Shown here piece by piece: positions 46,700-56,816 of a DNA stretch of 64,000 bases. The DNA comes from Shouchella miscanthi (GTDB lineage: Bacteria; Bacillota; Bacilli; Bacillales; Bacillaceae_D): assembly GCF_007725405.1 (NCBI RefSeq), contig NZ_CP042163.1:1674001-1738000 (forward strand), given 5' to 3'. Numbering within the stretch: position 1 is the stretch's first letter; every line of letters starts with the position of its first letter. Both the position numbers and the translations under genes were made by a program. A model generated the notes under the pieces. It did no database searches, was not told where the DNA came from, and was given only the letters and a program-made list of their open reading frames with translations.

Positions 46700-47464
46700 A
46701 TGGGAAAAAGTTCAAAAGAACAATTCGGGGCATATGCCGAAGCGTACGTTACAAGCAACCTTCATGCAAAAGGAAAAGATTTATTCATATTGGAGCAATT
46801 AGTGAAAGAGCGTGATTACCAATCTATAATTGATATTGCAACTGGTGGTGGCCATGTAGCGAAGAAATTGGCAGCGTATGCAAAAGACATCGTTGCAGTT
46901 GATTTAACACCAGAAATGTTAGCAGTTGCTAAAAAGCACCTAAGTGATGCTGGAATTAATCATGTTCAATATGTAGAGGCATCTGCGGAAAATTTACCTT
47001 TTGAAGACGAACGATTTGATTTGGCGGTTAATCGCATTGCGGCTCATCACTTTATAAATGTAACGAAATTTCTAAATGAGACCTATCGTGTACTATCGAA
47101 AGAGGGGCGTTTTTTTCTTCTTGATAACGTGGCATTTGAAGATGATGTCGTTGATAACGCCTACAATGAGCTAGAAAAGAAACGCGATGGTAGCCATGTA
47201 AGAGCCTATAAGAAATCTCAATGGATTTCAATGGTAGAGCAGGCGGGATTTACGGTCAAGCATATGCATACGTTTGAGAAACCATTCCTTTTTCAAGATT
47301 GGACGGATCGAGTTCAGTTTACATCAACTCAAAAGCAAGAACTCTCTAGTTGGATGAATCAGTTACCTGCTAGTGTTAAAGATGCACTCTGTATAAAAGA
47401 AGACCACGCAGGTGTGCATTCGTTTAAGGGTCAGTCTATTTTGCTTGAAGCGATCAAAGGATAA
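46700..47464 (+). CDS. Class I SAM-dependent methyltransferase (UbiE/YcgJ-like)
   Basis: The 254-aa protein has motif I IIDIATGGGHVAKKLA (about residues 42-57), VAVDLTPEMLAVAKKHL and FDLAVNRIAAHHF. The fold is Methyltransf_11; substrate unknown. AAAAGGAGG precedes ATG. It is not part of the B. subtilis order and may be an insertion between mtaB and deoC. Confidence 0.85.
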   Translation: MGKSSKEQFGAYAEAYVTSNLHAKGKDLFILEQLVKERDYQSIIDIATGGGHVAKKLAAYAKDIVAVDLTPEMLAVAKKHLSDAGINHVQYVEASAENLPFEDERFDLAVNRIAAHHFINVTKFLNETYRVLSKEGRFFLLDNVAFEDDVVDNAYNELEKKRDGSHVRAYKKSQWISMVEQAGFTVKHMHTFEKPFLFQDWTDRVQFTSTQKQELSSWMNQLPASVKDALCIKEDHAGVHSFKGQSILLEAIKG

Positions 47465-47566
47465 CTTTCAACGGTATAAGGAAAGGGAAGCAGTCTTCCA
47501 CTCGTGTTGCGCTCTTTTTCATGTTATGATGAACAAGAGATTACAACAGATGAAAGGATGAGTGAA

Positions 47567-48241
47567 ATGGCTGAATCAGTCGCCCACCTCATTGACCACA
47601 CGCTTCTTAAAGCGGATGCAACCAAACAACAAATTTTCCATTTATGTGAAGAGGCAAAGCAATACAAGTTTGCTTCTGTCTGTATTCAGCCTTACTGGGT
47701 CAAGACCGCAGCTCAGGTTTTAGCCGAAGAGCCAGAAGTGAAAGTGTGTACGGTCATTGGCTTCCCTCTAGGACAAAATACAGCCGCTATTAAAGCGATG
47801 GAAACAAAAGATGCTATTGAAAACGGTGCAACAGAAGTTGACATGGTGATCAACATTGCTGCATTAAAAGATCAAGACGACGAAACCGTTCTAGCCGACA
47901 TAAAAGCAGTGGTAGACGCAGCGAAAAATAAAGCCTTGACGAAAGTTATTATCGAAACGAGCCTTCTTACAAATGAAGAAAAAGAAAGAGCTTGTCGTTT
48001 GGCTGTTCAAGCTGGCGCTGATTTCGTGAAAACGTCTACTGGTTTTTCTACAGGTGGTGCTACAGTTGAAGATATTCGTTTAATGCGCACAACAGTAGGT
48101 CCGCAAGTAGGGGTGAAAGCGTCTGGTGGTGTCAGAAGTTTAGAGGATGTACAAGCGATGGTTGAAGCAGGAGCTACTCGGATTGGCGCAAGTTCTGGCG
48201 TTGCAATTGCGAAAGGGTTAGAAAGCGAATCAACTTATTAA
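47567..48241 (+). CDS. deoC: Deoxyribose-phosphate aldolase
   Basis: The 224-aa aldolase splits deoxyribose-5-phosphate. [33 protein letters not shown] and the Schiff-base Lys in FVKTSTGFS (about residue 155) are present, as is KASGGVR. ATG 47567 lies 8 nt after AAAGGA; ATG 47558 overlaps that site. Confidence 0.94.
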   Translation: MAESVAHLIDHTLLKADATKQQIFHLCEEAKQYKFASVCIQPYWVKTAAQVLAEEPEVKVCTVIGFPLGQNTAAIKAMETKDAIENGATEVDMVINIAALKDQDDETVLADIKAVVDAAKNKALTKVIIETSLLTNEEKERACRLAVQAGADFVKTSTGFSTGGATVEDIRLMRTTVGPQVGVKASGGVRSLEDVQAMVEAGATRIGASSGVAIAKGLESESTY

Positions 48242-48275
48242 AAAAGCTGGGGAGTAATTTATTCCCCAGCTTTTC
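48241..48275. terminator. Bidirectional terminator between deoC and the aldo/keto reductase
   Basis: AAAAGCTGGGGA and TTCCCCAGCTTTT form a 12-pair stem directly after the deoC stop. Confidence 0.85.
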
Positions 48276-48278
48276 TGT

Positions 48279-49208
48279 TTAAAACAAGGTGTCAATAAAT
48301 CGTTTATCCTCTTCTGACAACGTAACATTGACGCTTTTCGCATTGTCTAACAGTTGCTCGGCTCGCTTAGCACCTGGAATAATAATATCAATTTCTGGTC
48401 TAGCTAAATACCAAGCAAGCACAATATGTGCGATATCAACATGGTGCTTTGCAGCAATTGGTTTTAGTTGATTTACTTTCTCGATGTTTTGTTTGAACGT
48501 GGTTCCTTGAAAGTGTCCTTGTTGGTTTCGTAAATCACCATCCGGAAAGACGGTATCTTCTGTATACTTACCAGCTAGAAGTCCAGATACGAGTGGAAAG
48601 TAAGGAATAAAAGAAATGGTATGCTTAAGCATATATGGGAAAAGTTCTTTTTCTGCCTCGCGATTCAATAAATTGTATTCGCCTTGATAAACATCAACGT
48701 AGCCATCTTGATTCGCCTCTTTTAATTGTTCAATCGAAAAATTTGACACCCCAATGGAACGAATTTTCCCTGCTTCTTTCATTTCTTGGAGGGCGGCAAC
48801 TGCGTCTCTTTTAGGTGTATCTTTATCTGGAAAGTGAATGTAAAAAAGGTCAATGTAGTCAACGTTTAAACGTTTTAGCGCATCATCGACTGACGCTTTA
48901 AGAAAGGCTGGCGAGTTATCGAAAACGTACTCATCGCCGTTTTTTCGATGCGCGGCTTTTGTGGCAATGATAACATCTTCTCGTTTGAACTCTTGAAGGA
49001 CTTCACCGATAAGCTCTTCTGAACGACCTTCACCGTAGATAAAAGCAGTATCAATAAAATCCACTCCGTTTTTAATCCCATCGCGAACTAATGCCTTTCC
49101 TTTCGCTTCGTCAAGATTAGGATATAAGTTATGCCCACCAACTGCATTGGCGCCTAATCCGATTGGAAACACATGGATACCTGAATGCCCTAATTCTTTT
49201 TTACGCAC
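48279..49208 (-). CDS. Aldo/keto reductase
   Basis: The 309-aa NADPH oxidoreductase has the AKR tetrad: Asp in [17 protein letters not shown], Tyr in the same motif, Lys in VIIATKAAH and His in [21 protein letters not shown] and [11 protein letters not shown] are typical. Substrate unknown. ATG 49208 follows GGAGGAG. Confidence 0.9.
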   Translation of the reverse strand: MRKKELGHSGIHVFPIGLGANAVGGHNLYPNLDEAKGKALVRDGIKNGVDFIDTAFIYGEGRSEELIGEVLQEFKREDVIIATKAAHRKNGDEYVFDNSPAFLKASVDDALKRLNVDYIDLFYIHFPDKDTPKRDAVAALQEMKEAGKIRSIGVSNFSIEQLKEANQDGYVDVYQGEYNLLNREAEKELFPYMLKHTISFIPYFPLVSGLLAGKYTEDTVFPDGDLRNQQGHFQGTTFKQNIEKVNQLKPIAAKHHVDIAHIVLAWYLARPEIDIIIPGAKRAEQLLDNAKSVNVTLSEEDKRFIDTLF

Positions 49209-49250
49209 TTCTATCTCCTCCTAAAAGCTGTAATTGAGTACAATTTTATT

Positions 49251-50189
49251 TTAAAGGTCTTTATTCGATCGTGCAAAAAATTGAACGAAACGTGCGAATC
49301 GATCGACAAAAGGGAGAACAAGCAAGGAACAAATGACATTATAGATTGTACTTGCATGAGCCAGTTGTACACTCGGACTATCACTTAACAATGAAGAAAA
49401 ATGAGCCAAAAATTCGATAAGTGGATAGAAGAGAAGAGCGCCTAATAGATTAAGCCATATATGGGCGTGAGCAACGAGGCGAGCTGTTTTCCCCGCACCA
49501 ACACTGGCAATGTAAGCTGTGAAGCATGTGCCAATATTTGCGCCAAGCATGATGGCTACGCCAGATTCACTCGTCAAGCTCATTCCTTCAATAAAACTCA
49601 TCGCAATGCCAATTGTTGCTGTGCTTGATTGGATAATCGTTGTAATGATAGCTCCAACAGTAATCCCGGCTACATAATGGTCGTTTGTCCACGTGAAGAA
49701 GTGTTCTGTAAGCGGTAGTGTGCGTAAGGGCTCTGCAAGACCTTCTAGTCCGTTCATAGATAAGAAAATACAACCAATTCCAAATAACACACAGCCAATG
49801 ACATAAAAAGAGGTGTGTGACAAAAGCAAGCATAGAAAGCCGATAATTAGAAGTGGAACAGCCAAGTCGGTTATATTAAAAGCGATTAACTCCAATGTGA
49901 AGCACGAACCAATATTTGCACCAAGTATTACTCCAATCGAATGTTTAAATTGAATGAAACCAGCGGCAACAAGGCCCACTAATAAAACAGTCACTACCGA
50001 ACTACTTTGAAAGAGCATTGTTATAAGAATACCAACGATGAGCCCTTTTAATGGAGAATTGGTCGTTTTTATTAAGATCGATTTTACTGTTGACGTTCCG
50101 ACTTGCAAAAGACCAGATCTTAAGATGTAAATACCAAATAAAAATAAAGCAATAAAGACAATTAATAAGGAAAGAAACTCCTTAACCAT
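49251..50189 (-). CDS. yqeW: Na/Pi cotransporter family protein (YqeW-like)
   Basis: The 312-aa membrane protein has the duplicated PNaS repeats: FQSSSVVTVLLVGLV with GANIGSCFT, and IQSSTATIGIAMSF with GANIGTCFT. It probably moves phosphate or another solute with Na+. ATG 50189 is nine bases after GAGGTG; earlier in-frame starts lack a site. Position between the mtaB region and rpsU matches B. subtilis yqeW. Confidence 0.88.
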   Translation of the reverse strand: MVKEFLSLLIVFIALFLFGIYILRSGLLQVGTSTVKSILIKTTNSPLKGLIVGILITMLFQSSSVVTVLLVGLVAAGFIQFKHSIGVILGANIGSCFTLELIAFNITDLAVPLLIIGFLCLLLSHTSFYVIGCVLFGIGCIFLSMNGLEGLAEPLRTLPLTEHFFTWTNDHYVAGITVGAIITTIIQSSTATIGIAMSFIEGMSLTSESGVAIMLGANIGTCFTAYIASVGAGKTARLVAHAHIWLNLLGALLFYPLIEFLAHFSSLLSDSPSVQLAHASTIYNVICSLLVLPFVDRFARFVQFFARSNKDL

Positions 50190-50282
50190 GCTGAACATCA
50201 CCTCGTCATTCCCACTATATGGTCTAAAAAGAAGAAGCATGTCTTTTTTCTTTAGGTAGATATGGATATTGAGATCTTATAG

Positions 50283-50311
50283 TTGACCATAATCCTTGAC
50301 TGTATTATAAT
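50283..50311 (+). promoter_or_regulatory. Sigma-A promoter of rpsU-yqeY
   Basis: TTGACC (50283-50288), 17 nt and perfect TATAAT (50306-50311) lie about 60 bp before rpsU. Confidence 0.8.
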
Positions 50312-50372
50312 TACTGCAGACGTGTCATAAGCACGTATTGAGTTTGGTTGTTTTCGGAGGGAGGGAAATAGA

Positions 50373-50546
50373 ATGGCAGAAACTCGTGTTCGCAAAAACG
50401 AATCGATTGATGCTGCACTTCGTCGCTTTAAGAGATCGCTCTCTAAAGAAGGAACGTTAGCTGAGGTAAAAAAACGTAAACACTTCGAAAAGCCAAGTGT
50501 GAAGCGTAAAAAGAAATCAGAAGCAGCTAGAAAACGTAAATTCTAG
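50373..50546 (+). CDS. rpsU: 30S ribosomal protein S21
   Basis: The 57-aa protein ([19 protein letters not shown]...) ends in a very basic tail ([14 protein letters not shown]), as S21 does. GGAGGGAGG precedes ATG. It was found by eye since it is short. Confidence 0.97.
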   Translation: MAETRVRKNESIDAALRRFKRSLSKEGTLAEVKKRKHFEKPSVKRKKKSEAARKRKF

Positions 50547-50572
50547 TTCTGATTAGGAGAGGATGATTTCAC

Positions 50573-51016
50573 TTGACTCTTCTTGAGAGGTTAAACCTGG
50601 ACCTGAAGACTGCGATGAAAAACAAGGAAAAAGAAACGCTTTCCGTTATTCGCATGGTGAAGTCCTCGTTGCAAAATGAGCAAATTAAGCTCGGACGTGA
50701 GCTTACTGAAGATGAAAGCCTTACTGTGCTTAATCGAGAAGTAAAGCAGCGTAAAGAATCCCTCCATGAATTTAAACAAGCGAATCGTGAAGATTTAGCG
50801 TTGAAGCAAGAAGAAGAACTTGCTTTGCTCCAACGATATATGCCTAAACAATTATCAGAAGAAGAATTGGAAGCCATCGTTCAAGAAACGATATCTGAGG
50901 TAGGTGCAACATCAAAAGCCGATATGGGTAAAGTGATGGGCGCATTAATGCCTAAGATTAAGGGGAAAGCCGATGGTGGTTCAGTCAATCGTCTTGTTGC
51001 AAAGCGGTTAACTTAA
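50573..51016 (+). CDS. yqeY: GatB/YqeY domain protein
   Basis: The 147-aa protein matches the C-terminal tRNA-binding domain of GatB ([59 protein letters not shown]). TTG start with AGGAGAGGATG upstream, 26 bp after rpsU. Confidence 0.94.
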   Translation: MTLLERLNLDLKTAMKNKEKETLSVIRMVKSSLQNEQIKLGRELTEDESLTVLNREVKQRKESLHEFKQANREDLALKQEEELALLQRYMPKQLSEEELEAIVQETISEVGATSKADMGKVMGALMPKIKGKADGGSVNRLVAKRLT

Positions 51017-51027
51017 ACATTCTTGAT

Positions 51028-51056
51028 AAACCTCTGTTTTTAACAGAGGTTTTTTA
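51028..51056 (+). terminator. Terminator after yqeY
   Basis: AACCTCTG and CAGAGGTT form a stem followed by TTTTTT. Confidence 0.88.
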
Positions 51057-51105
51057 GCGTTCTGTTTGGTTTTGAAAAGCACTTCTGATAAACTTTAAAG
51101 AAGAA

Positions 51106-51132
51106 CGAAACTTTTTGTTTTCTTCGTTCGTA
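51106..51132 (+). promoter_or_regulatory. Sigma-W-type ECF promoter of the nfeD-floA operon
   Basis: CGAAACTTTTT (-35 from 51106), a 17-nt spacer and CGTA (51129-51132) match the sigma-W pattern (TGAAAC, 16-17 nt, CGTA). B. subtilis yqeZ-floA is known to be sigma-W controlled. Confidence 0.65.
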
Positions 51133-51167
51133 AAGAGAATAAGAAAGATTGGGGGGATGGATAGAAC

Positions 51168-52508
51168 GTGAACAAATGGTTGAAGGTTGCATTTGTTTCG
51201 TATTTGCTCGTTTTTCTATTACTACCGTTGCAAATGATTGTTAAAGCGGATGATACAAATGATGCAATAGTTTATGTGATACCTGTTGAACAAACAGTGG
51301 AGCGTGGACTCGAAGCATTTTTAGAGCGGTCGTTTAATGAAGCCGCGGAAGAAAATGCTGATCACATTATCCTTGATATTCATACACCAGGTGGTGCAGT
51401 GGATGCAGCTGGAAACATCGCCAATATTATGAACAATACAGCTATTCCTGTAACCGCATTTATTAATAGCGAAGCGATTTCTGCAGGGGCCTACATTGCG
51501 TTAAATGCTGATCAAATTGTGATGGTGCCAAACGGACAAATGGGATCAGCTGGTGTCATTGATGGTAGTGGAAATGCTGCTGAGGAAAAGGTTCAGTCTT
51601 TATGGGTTAGTAGAATGAAAACGGCTGCCGAAGAAAACGGACCGGATGGGGGTAGAGACCCTGCCTATGCGGAAGCGATGTCAAACGCTGATTTTGATGT
51701 TGAAGGATTCCCGTCTGGGTATTTAACATTAAACGCAGAACAGGCATTAGAAGTCGGTTATGCGGATGCCATTGAAAGAAATGTTGACGGAGTGATTAGC
51801 TTTTTAGGCTATCAGTCTGATGAAGTCAACATTGTTCATTCAGAAGTGAGTATCGCGGAGCAAATTGCTCGGTTTGTCACAAATCCTATTGTTATTCCCA
51901 TTCTTTTATCAATAGGAAGTCTTGGTTTAATTATGGAGCTTTACTCACCGGGATTTGGTGTACCTGGATTTATGGGTATTTCTGCACTGCTTTTATTTTT
52001 CTTCGGTCATATGGTAGCAGGTTTTGCTGGTTGGGAATCATTAATATTGGTCGTAGTTGGCATTGTCTTATTAGGCGTTGAGATGGTTGCGCCTGGTTTC
52101 GGTATTTTTGGCATACTGGGAATCGGGTTAATTATTGGTGGACTCTTTATGGCTTCTTTTTCAACGACAGTAATGGTCATTTCAGTAGGGATTACCCTTG
52201 TAGTGACGATTGCAGCAGCCATTATTTTGTTTGTGTTTTTTGGCAATCGGGGACCATGGAAAAAGCTTGTATTGCAGGCTCAGACAACAAGTGAAGAGGG
52301 GTATTTGTCAACTGAAACAGATCAAGCGCTAATGGGCCAAACAGGTAAAGCATTAAGTGACTTAAGACCGGCAGGAATTGCATTAATTAACGACAGACGC
52401 CTTGACGTTGTGTCTGAAGGAAGCTATATTGGACGAGGGAGTATGCTCAAGGTTGTCTATACATCTGGTTCAAGGGTCGTAGTTAGAGAAATTGAGCAAA
52501 ACGATTAA
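51168..52508 (+). CDS. yqeZ: NfeD-family membrane serine protease (YqeZ)
   Basis: The 446-aa protein has a signal peptide (1-27), a ClpP-like extracytoplasmic protease domain with INSEAISAGAYIAL (catalytic Ser, about residue 107) and WVSRMKTAAEE (catalytic Lys, about 149), four helices (about 240-365), and a C-terminal OB-fold NfeD domain. It works with flotillin-like FloA. GTG start with GGGGGG upstream. Confidence 0.93.
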   Translation: MNKWLKVAFVSYLLVFLLLPLQMIVKADDTNDAIVYVIPVEQTVERGLEAFLERSFNEAAEENADHIILDIHTPGGAVDAAGNIANIMNNTAIPVTAFINSEAISAGAYIALNADQIVMVPNGQMGSAGVIDGSGNAAEEKVQSLWVSRMKTAAEENGPDGGRDPAYAEAMSNADFDVEGFPSGYLTLNAEQALEVGYADAIERNVDGVISFLGYQSDEVNIVHSEVSIAEQIARFVTNPIVIPILLSIGSLGLIMELYSPGFGVPGFMGISALLLFFFGHMVAGFAGWESLILVVVGIVLLGVEMVAPGFGIFGILGIGLIIGGLFMASFSTTVMVISVGITLVVTIAAAIILFVFFGNRGPWKKLVLQAQTTSEEGYLSTETDQALMGQTGKALSDLRPAGIALINDRRLDVVSEGSYIGRGSMLKVVYTSGSRVVVREIEQND

Positions 52509-52533
52509 ACTAGAATAAGGGAGGAAATAAGAA

Positions 52534-53550
52534 ATGGATGATGGAATTATTATTACGCTCATAATTGTTGCAGCAGCTGTTATTCTACTGGCGATTTTAT
52601 TTACGTTTGTACCAGTAGCTTTATGGATCTCGGCTATTGCAGCTGGCGTAAAAATTGGCATTTTTGAGTTAGTAGGAATGAGGCTTCGACGAGTTGTGCC
52701 AGCTCGCGTTGTAAACCCATTAATTAAAGCGGTTAAAGCAGGAATTGACCTTGATTCTTCAAGGTTAGAGGGGCATTACTTAGCTGGTGGTAACGTTGAC
52801 CGAGTAGTTAATGCATTAATTGCAGCACAACGAGCAAATATCGAGCTTTCGTTTGAAAGAGCGGCAGCGATTGACCTTGCTGGTCGTGACGTTTTAGAAG
52901 CAGTTCAAATGAGTGTAAATCCTAAAGTAATTGAAACACCGTTTATTGCCGGTGTAGCAATGGACGGGATTGAAGTGAAAGCAAAAGCTAGAATTACAGT
53001 ACGTGCGAACATTGATCGCCTTGTCGGTGGTGCAGGTGAAGATACGATTATCGCTCGTGTTGGTGAGGGGATTGTTTCGACAATCGGTTCTCAACAAGAT
53101 CACAAGAAAGTTCTTGAAAATCCAGATATGATTTCACAAACGGTATTAACAAAGGGATTGGATTCAGGTACTGCTTTTGAAATCCTTTCGATTGACATCG
53201 CCGACATCGATATTGGTAAAAATATTGGTGCAGAGCTACAAACCGATCAAGCAGAAGCAGACAAAAAGATCGCTCAAGCGAAAGCCGAAGAACGTCGTGC
53301 AATGGCTGTAGCACAAGAGCAAGAAATGAGAGCTCGCGTTGAAGAAATGCGTGCGAAAGTTGTCGAAGCGGAAGCGGAAGTTCCAATGGCTCTTTCTGAA
53401 GCGTTACGCAACGGACACATGGGTGTAATGGATTATATGAACTACCAGAACGTATTGGCTGATACAGATATGAGAGATTCAATTAGTAAATCGTCAAAAG
53501 GTGACAGCGACATGTTCCCTGATAACGATCCAAGAAACAAAAATAATTAA
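52534..53550 (+). CDS. floA: Flotillin-like protein FloA
   Basis: The 338-aa protein has a hydrophobic N-terminal anchor (about 5-45), an SPFH-like domain and a coiled Ala/Glu-rich segment ([22 protein letters not shown]). It organises membrane microdomains. It lies 25 bp after yqeZ. Confidence 0.95.
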   Translation: MDDGIIITLIIVAAAVILLAILFTFVPVALWISAIAAGVKIGIFELVGMRLRRVVPARVVNPLIKAVKAGIDLDSSRLEGHYLAGGNVDRVVNALIAAQRANIELSFERAAAIDLAGRDVLEAVQMSVNPKVIETPFIAGVAMDGIEVKAKARITVRANIDRLVGGAGEDTIIARVGEGIVSTIGSQQDHKKVLENPDMISQTVLTKGLDSGTAFEILSIDIADIDIGKNIGAELQTDQAEADKKIAQAKAEERRAMAVAQEQEMRARVEEMRAKVVEAEAEVPMALSEALRNGHMGVMDYMNYQNVLADTDMRDSISKSSKGDSDMFPDNDPRNKNN

Positions 53551-53604
53551 GAAAAACCCTCATAAGGCAATGTGTTGTAACCATTAAGAAGGAGGGGATA
53601 ATGG

Positions 53605-54138
53605 ATGTCAGATTTAGTGCAATTTATCTTGGCGAATCCTCTTATCTTAATTATTATTGTTGGTGTTTTAGTCAGCTCTCTATCAAAACTAGGGCAGTCA
53701 ACCCAGCAACAAGAGGAGCGTCAAAATCCCCAACGACAATCAGCTGAACCGCAGCGCAGGCAGCAGCCAGCTGAACAGCGACAAGAGGAAGTCCGTTGGG
53801 AAGATTATTTCCCGAGTGAATCAGCATCTCCTGAACAAGCTTATGAGCCAATCAATGAGCCATCGAGACAAACTGATGCTCAGCGTGACACAGCGACGCG
53901 GCAGAATGAACTCTATGAGCGTCACCGTGAAGCACGTCGTAAGGTTAAAGAGTTAAGAAACCAATCGGCGCCTGTTGTCGCGGTAATGGCCGAAAGTGAG
54001 CAGACGAGCTCAGAGGGAAAATTAGATATGGATTTTAAGAATGTTTCCGGAAAAAAAATGATGGAAGCTGTTGTGTGGTCTGAAGTTCTTGGACCGCCAA
54101 AAAGTAGACAGCGAAGACCAAGAGGTCGATCGTTTTAA
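53605..54138 (+). CDS. Membrane-anchored Gln/Arg-rich protein in the floA operon
   Basis: The 177-aa protein has one N-terminal helix (LILIIIVGVLVSSL, about 12-26), a long low-complexity Q/E/R segment (about 30-120), and a short basic end with a folded-looking KKMMEAVVWSEVLGPPKSR. It holds the position of B. subtilis yqfB but I cannot show homology. It probably acts in the FloA/NfeD membrane stress unit. Confidence 0.65.
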   Translation: MSDLVQFILANPLILIIIVGVLVSSLSKLGQSTQQQEERQNPQRQSAEPQRRQQPAEQRQEEVRWEDYFPSESASPEQAYEPINEPSRQTDAQRDTATRQNELYERHREARRKVKELRNQSAPVVAVMAESEQTSSEGKLDMDFKNVSGKKMMEAVVWSEVLGPPKSRQRRPRGRSF

Positions 54139-54156
54139 CTTTGCAATCTAATAAAG

Positions 54157-54198
54157 AAAAGAACGTAGCAATCACTTCGGTGGTGCTACGTTCTTTTT
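54157..54198 (+). terminator. Terminator after the floA operon
   Basis: AAAAGAACGTAGCA and TGCTACGTTCTTTT form a 14-pair stem followed by T. Confidence 0.9.
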
Positions 54199-54277
54199 GG
54201 TGTTCTGAAAAAAATCAAAAACGGGCAGGTGGAATGTAGGCTCCCAGTCATTTTGGTGCTAAGTAAGCAACGCAGTT

Positions 54278-54285
54278 CATACAAT
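54278..54285 (+). promoter_or_regulatory. Sigma-E-type -10 element before yqfC
   Basis: CATACAAT fits the sigma-E -10 (CATACAHT) exactly. No good -35 is seen at 14-15 nt. B. subtilis yqfC-yqfD belongs to the sigma-E regulon. Confidence 0.4.
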
Positions 54286-54306
54286 CATTAGGAGGAGGGC
54301 TGCTTA

Positions 54307-54597
54307 ATGAGTCGTATGACAAACCGTATAAAAAAATGGGTAACCGAACAAATGCAGCTTCCGGCTGACGTCACGATGGATTTACCGAGAATTACAATGA
54401 TAGGACAGCTACATATATATATTGAAAACCATCGAGGGGTTTTACAGTTTTCGAATAAGGAACTTCGATTATTGCTAAAAGAAGGACAGCTCCTTGTTAC
54501 AGGTGATCAATTTGTGTTAAAGACGATCTTGCCGGAAGAATTACTACTTGAAGGAAGAATAGATAAAGTGATGTTTATTAATGAAGAAGGAAAGTAA
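54307..54597 (+). CDS. yqfC: Sporulation protein YqfC
   Basis: The 96-aa protein contains the YabP/YqfC pattern LPRITMIGQLHIYIENHRGVLQFS and EELLLEGRIDKVMF. It is a mother-cell sporulation protein of unknown biochemical role. GGAGGAGGG precedes ATG. Confidence 0.93.
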   Translation: MSRMTNRIKKWVTEQMQLPADVTMDLPRITMIGQLHIYIENHRGVLQFSNKELRLLLKEGQLLVTGDQFVLKTILPEELLLEGRIDKVMFINEEGK

Positions 54598-54623
54598 ATA
54601 CTGTTCATAAGGGGCGAAGCTTT

Positions 54624-55811
54624 ATGAGAAATGGGTTTGTAAACTTAATAGGCGGTGTGGTATCGGTAGAAATTAGGGGCCCTTATCCAGAGCAATTATT
54701 AAACCGCTGTCTTAAACAGGGGATTCATATTTGGAACGTCTCTGTAATAGAAACAGAGAAAATCCAGTTTAAAATTCAGTTACGTAATATTCATCAATTA
54801 AGACGGTTTCTGAGGGGAACAGATTTAACGTTACGTTTTAAAGAGCGACAAGGTCTTCCTTTTTTCATGAAGCAGATGAAAGTAAGAGCAGGTTTTGTAA
54901 TGGGGATTGCTGCGTTTTTTGTTGCGTTCTTTCTTCTCTCGAATATGGTGTGGGGGTATTCGATAGAGGGTGCTTCCCCTCAAGTTGAAAAAAAATTAGA
55001 AGAAGCGATTGCTGAATTAGGTGTTAAACGAGGTGAGTTTAGTTTTGGTTTACCGAAGCCAAATGAAATTCAAGCGTATGTGACAGATCGAATAGATGAA
55101 GCGACCTGGGTTGGTGTGCGAAAAAAAGGGACGAACTATCAATTCGAGGTTGTTGAACAAGTGCGCCAAACAGATCCTGAAATAGTAAGCCCCAGACACT
55201 TAGTAGCATCAAAAAAAGCGGTCATTCGATCAATGTTTGTTGAAGATGGGACAGCGGTAAAGAGAACGAATGATGTAGTTGAAAAAGGGGACTTGCTTGT
55301 GTCAGGTTTTATCGGTGTAGAAGGGGATGAGCAAACAATTCCAGCTAAGGCCTCTGTAGTCGGTGAAATATGGTATACTTCATCTGTAAGCATGCCCATC
55401 ACTCAAACCTATACGTCTTTAACGGGGGAGCAGAAAAACAAATACCAGTTAAAAGTTGGCGATGTGTCTATCCCGTTTTGGAATATTACCGCACCGGATT
55501 ACGAGTCAATGGAAACGTATAAAAAAGAAAGTCAATATACCATTTTTGGCTACCGTTTACCGGTCCAATTAATCGTTGATGAGCATCGTGAAACCCAAAA
55601 TTTTGAGCGAACGTATGAAAGAGAAGAAGCATTTGAAGTGTTGAAAAAGCAAGCGCGCTTGGACTTGGAACAGGATTTGCCAGAAGGTGCAGACATAGTA
55701 GGTGAACAAGTTTTGCATGAAGCGGTTGAAAATGATACAGTTTCATTAAAGATTCATTACCAAGTTCTTGAAGAGATTACGCAAGAAAAACCAATTATTC
55801 AAGGAGACTGA
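54624..55811 (+). CDS. yqfD: Sporulation protein YqfD
   Basis: The 395-aa protein has a cytoplasmic N-terminal part, one helix (about 91-110, GFVMGIAAFFVAFFLLSNMV) and a large outer part with GTNYQFEVVEQ and WNITAPDYE. Family YqfD is needed for efficient sporulation. It is 26 bp after yqfC. Confidence 0.93.
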   Translation: MRNGFVNLIGGVVSVEIRGPYPEQLLNRCLKQGIHIWNVSVIETEKIQFKIQLRNIHQLRRFLRGTDLTLRFKERQGLPFFMKQMKVRAGFVMGIAAFFVAFFLLSNMVWGYSIEGASPQVEKKLEEAIAELGVKRGEFSFGLPKPNEIQAYVTDRIDEATWVGVRKKGTNYQFEVVEQVRQTDPEIVSPRHLVASKKAVIRSMFVEDGTAVKRTNDVVEKGDLLVSGFIGVEGDEQTIPAKASVVGEIWYTSSVSMPITQTYTSLTGEQKNKYQLKVGDVSIPFWNITAPDYESMETYKKESQYTIFGYRLPVQLIVDEHRETQNFERTYEREEAFEVLKKQARLDLEQDLPEGADIVGEQVLHEAVENDTVSLKIHYQVLEEITQEKPIIQGD

Positions 55812-55816
55812 GGCGA

Positions 55817-56788
55817 TTGTCAGAAACATCATTGATTCAACTTAACTTAAGAGATGCACAAATAGCACAAGCACTATACGGGCCGAATGATTTGCATTTA
55901 AAACGAATTGAAGAAGAGCTATCCATTGAATTAGTGACGAGAGGCGAAGATATACTCATCACTGGCGATAAGCTTCAAATTGAACGCGCAGCAAAAATTA
56001 TTGAGACACTAATTGGCGTCGTTGAGCAATACGCTCAGTTATCTGAACGTGATGTCTTTTACGCGATTCAGCTAGAAAAAGAAGGAAAGCTAGCTGAATT
56101 AAACGAATTATACGATGAAAATATAGCGACAACAGTCAAAGGCAAAATTATTCGAGCAAAAACATTAGGCCAGCGACACTACGTTTCCATGATTCGTAAA
56201 CATGATATGGTATTTGGAGTAGGACCTGCTGGCACAGGAAAAACTTACCTAGCGGTCGTTTCAGCTGTATCTGCTTTAAAAGAAGGGAAAGTCAACCGAA
56301 TTGTGTTAACGCGTCCAGCTGTTGAAGCAGGTGAAAGCTTAGGGTTTCTTCCAGGTGACTTAAAAGAAAAAGTTGACCCTTATTTACGTCCGATTTATGA
56401 TGCACTTCATGATGTGTTAGGCGTAGAGCATACAACGAGATTAATGGAGAGAGGCACAATTGAAGTTGCACCATTAGCCTATATGCGAGGGCGAACGTTA
56501 GATGATTCATTTGTTATTCTAGATGAAGCGCAGAACACGACTGAAGAACAGATTAAAATGTTTATTACCAGACTAGGGTTTGGGTCGAAGATGGTTATAA
56601 ACGGCGATATCACACAGATTGATTTACCAAAGGGAAAGAAGTCTGGCTTACAAGTTGCGCTACACAAGTTACGATCAGTAAAAGGAATTGGCATGGTATA
56701 TCTTCAGGCATCTGATGTAGTAAGGCATGTGCTTGTCCAACGTATTCTTCAAGCATATGAACAAAACGAGCGGTTGAATGATCAATAA
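55817..56788 (+). CDS. phoH: PhoH-like P-loop ATPase
   Basis: The 323-aa protein has a KH-like N-terminal part and a helicase-like ATPase with GPAGTGKTYLAV (Walker A, about residue 136) and VILDEAQNTT (Walker B). It is linked to RNA metabolism with ybeY. TTG start after AGGAGACTGAGG. Confidence 0.94.
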   Translation: MSETSLIQLNLRDAQIAQALYGPNDLHLKRIEEELSIELVTRGEDILITGDKLQIERAAKIIETLIGVVEQYAQLSERDVFYAIQLEKEGKLAELNELYDENIATTVKGKIIRAKTLGQRHYVSMIRKHDMVFGVGPAGTGKTYLAVVSAVSALKEGKVNRIVLTRPAVEAGESLGFLPGDLKEKVDPYLRPIYDALHDVLGVEHTTRLMERGTIEVAPLAYMRGRTLDDSFVILDEAQNTTEEQIKMFITRLGFGSKMVINGDITQIDLPKGKKSGLQVALHKLRSVKGIGMVYLQASDVVRHVLVQRILQAYEQNERLNDQ

Positions 56789-56816
56789 TGTGCAAAGCCG
56801 AGTGAGGTGACTGTAT

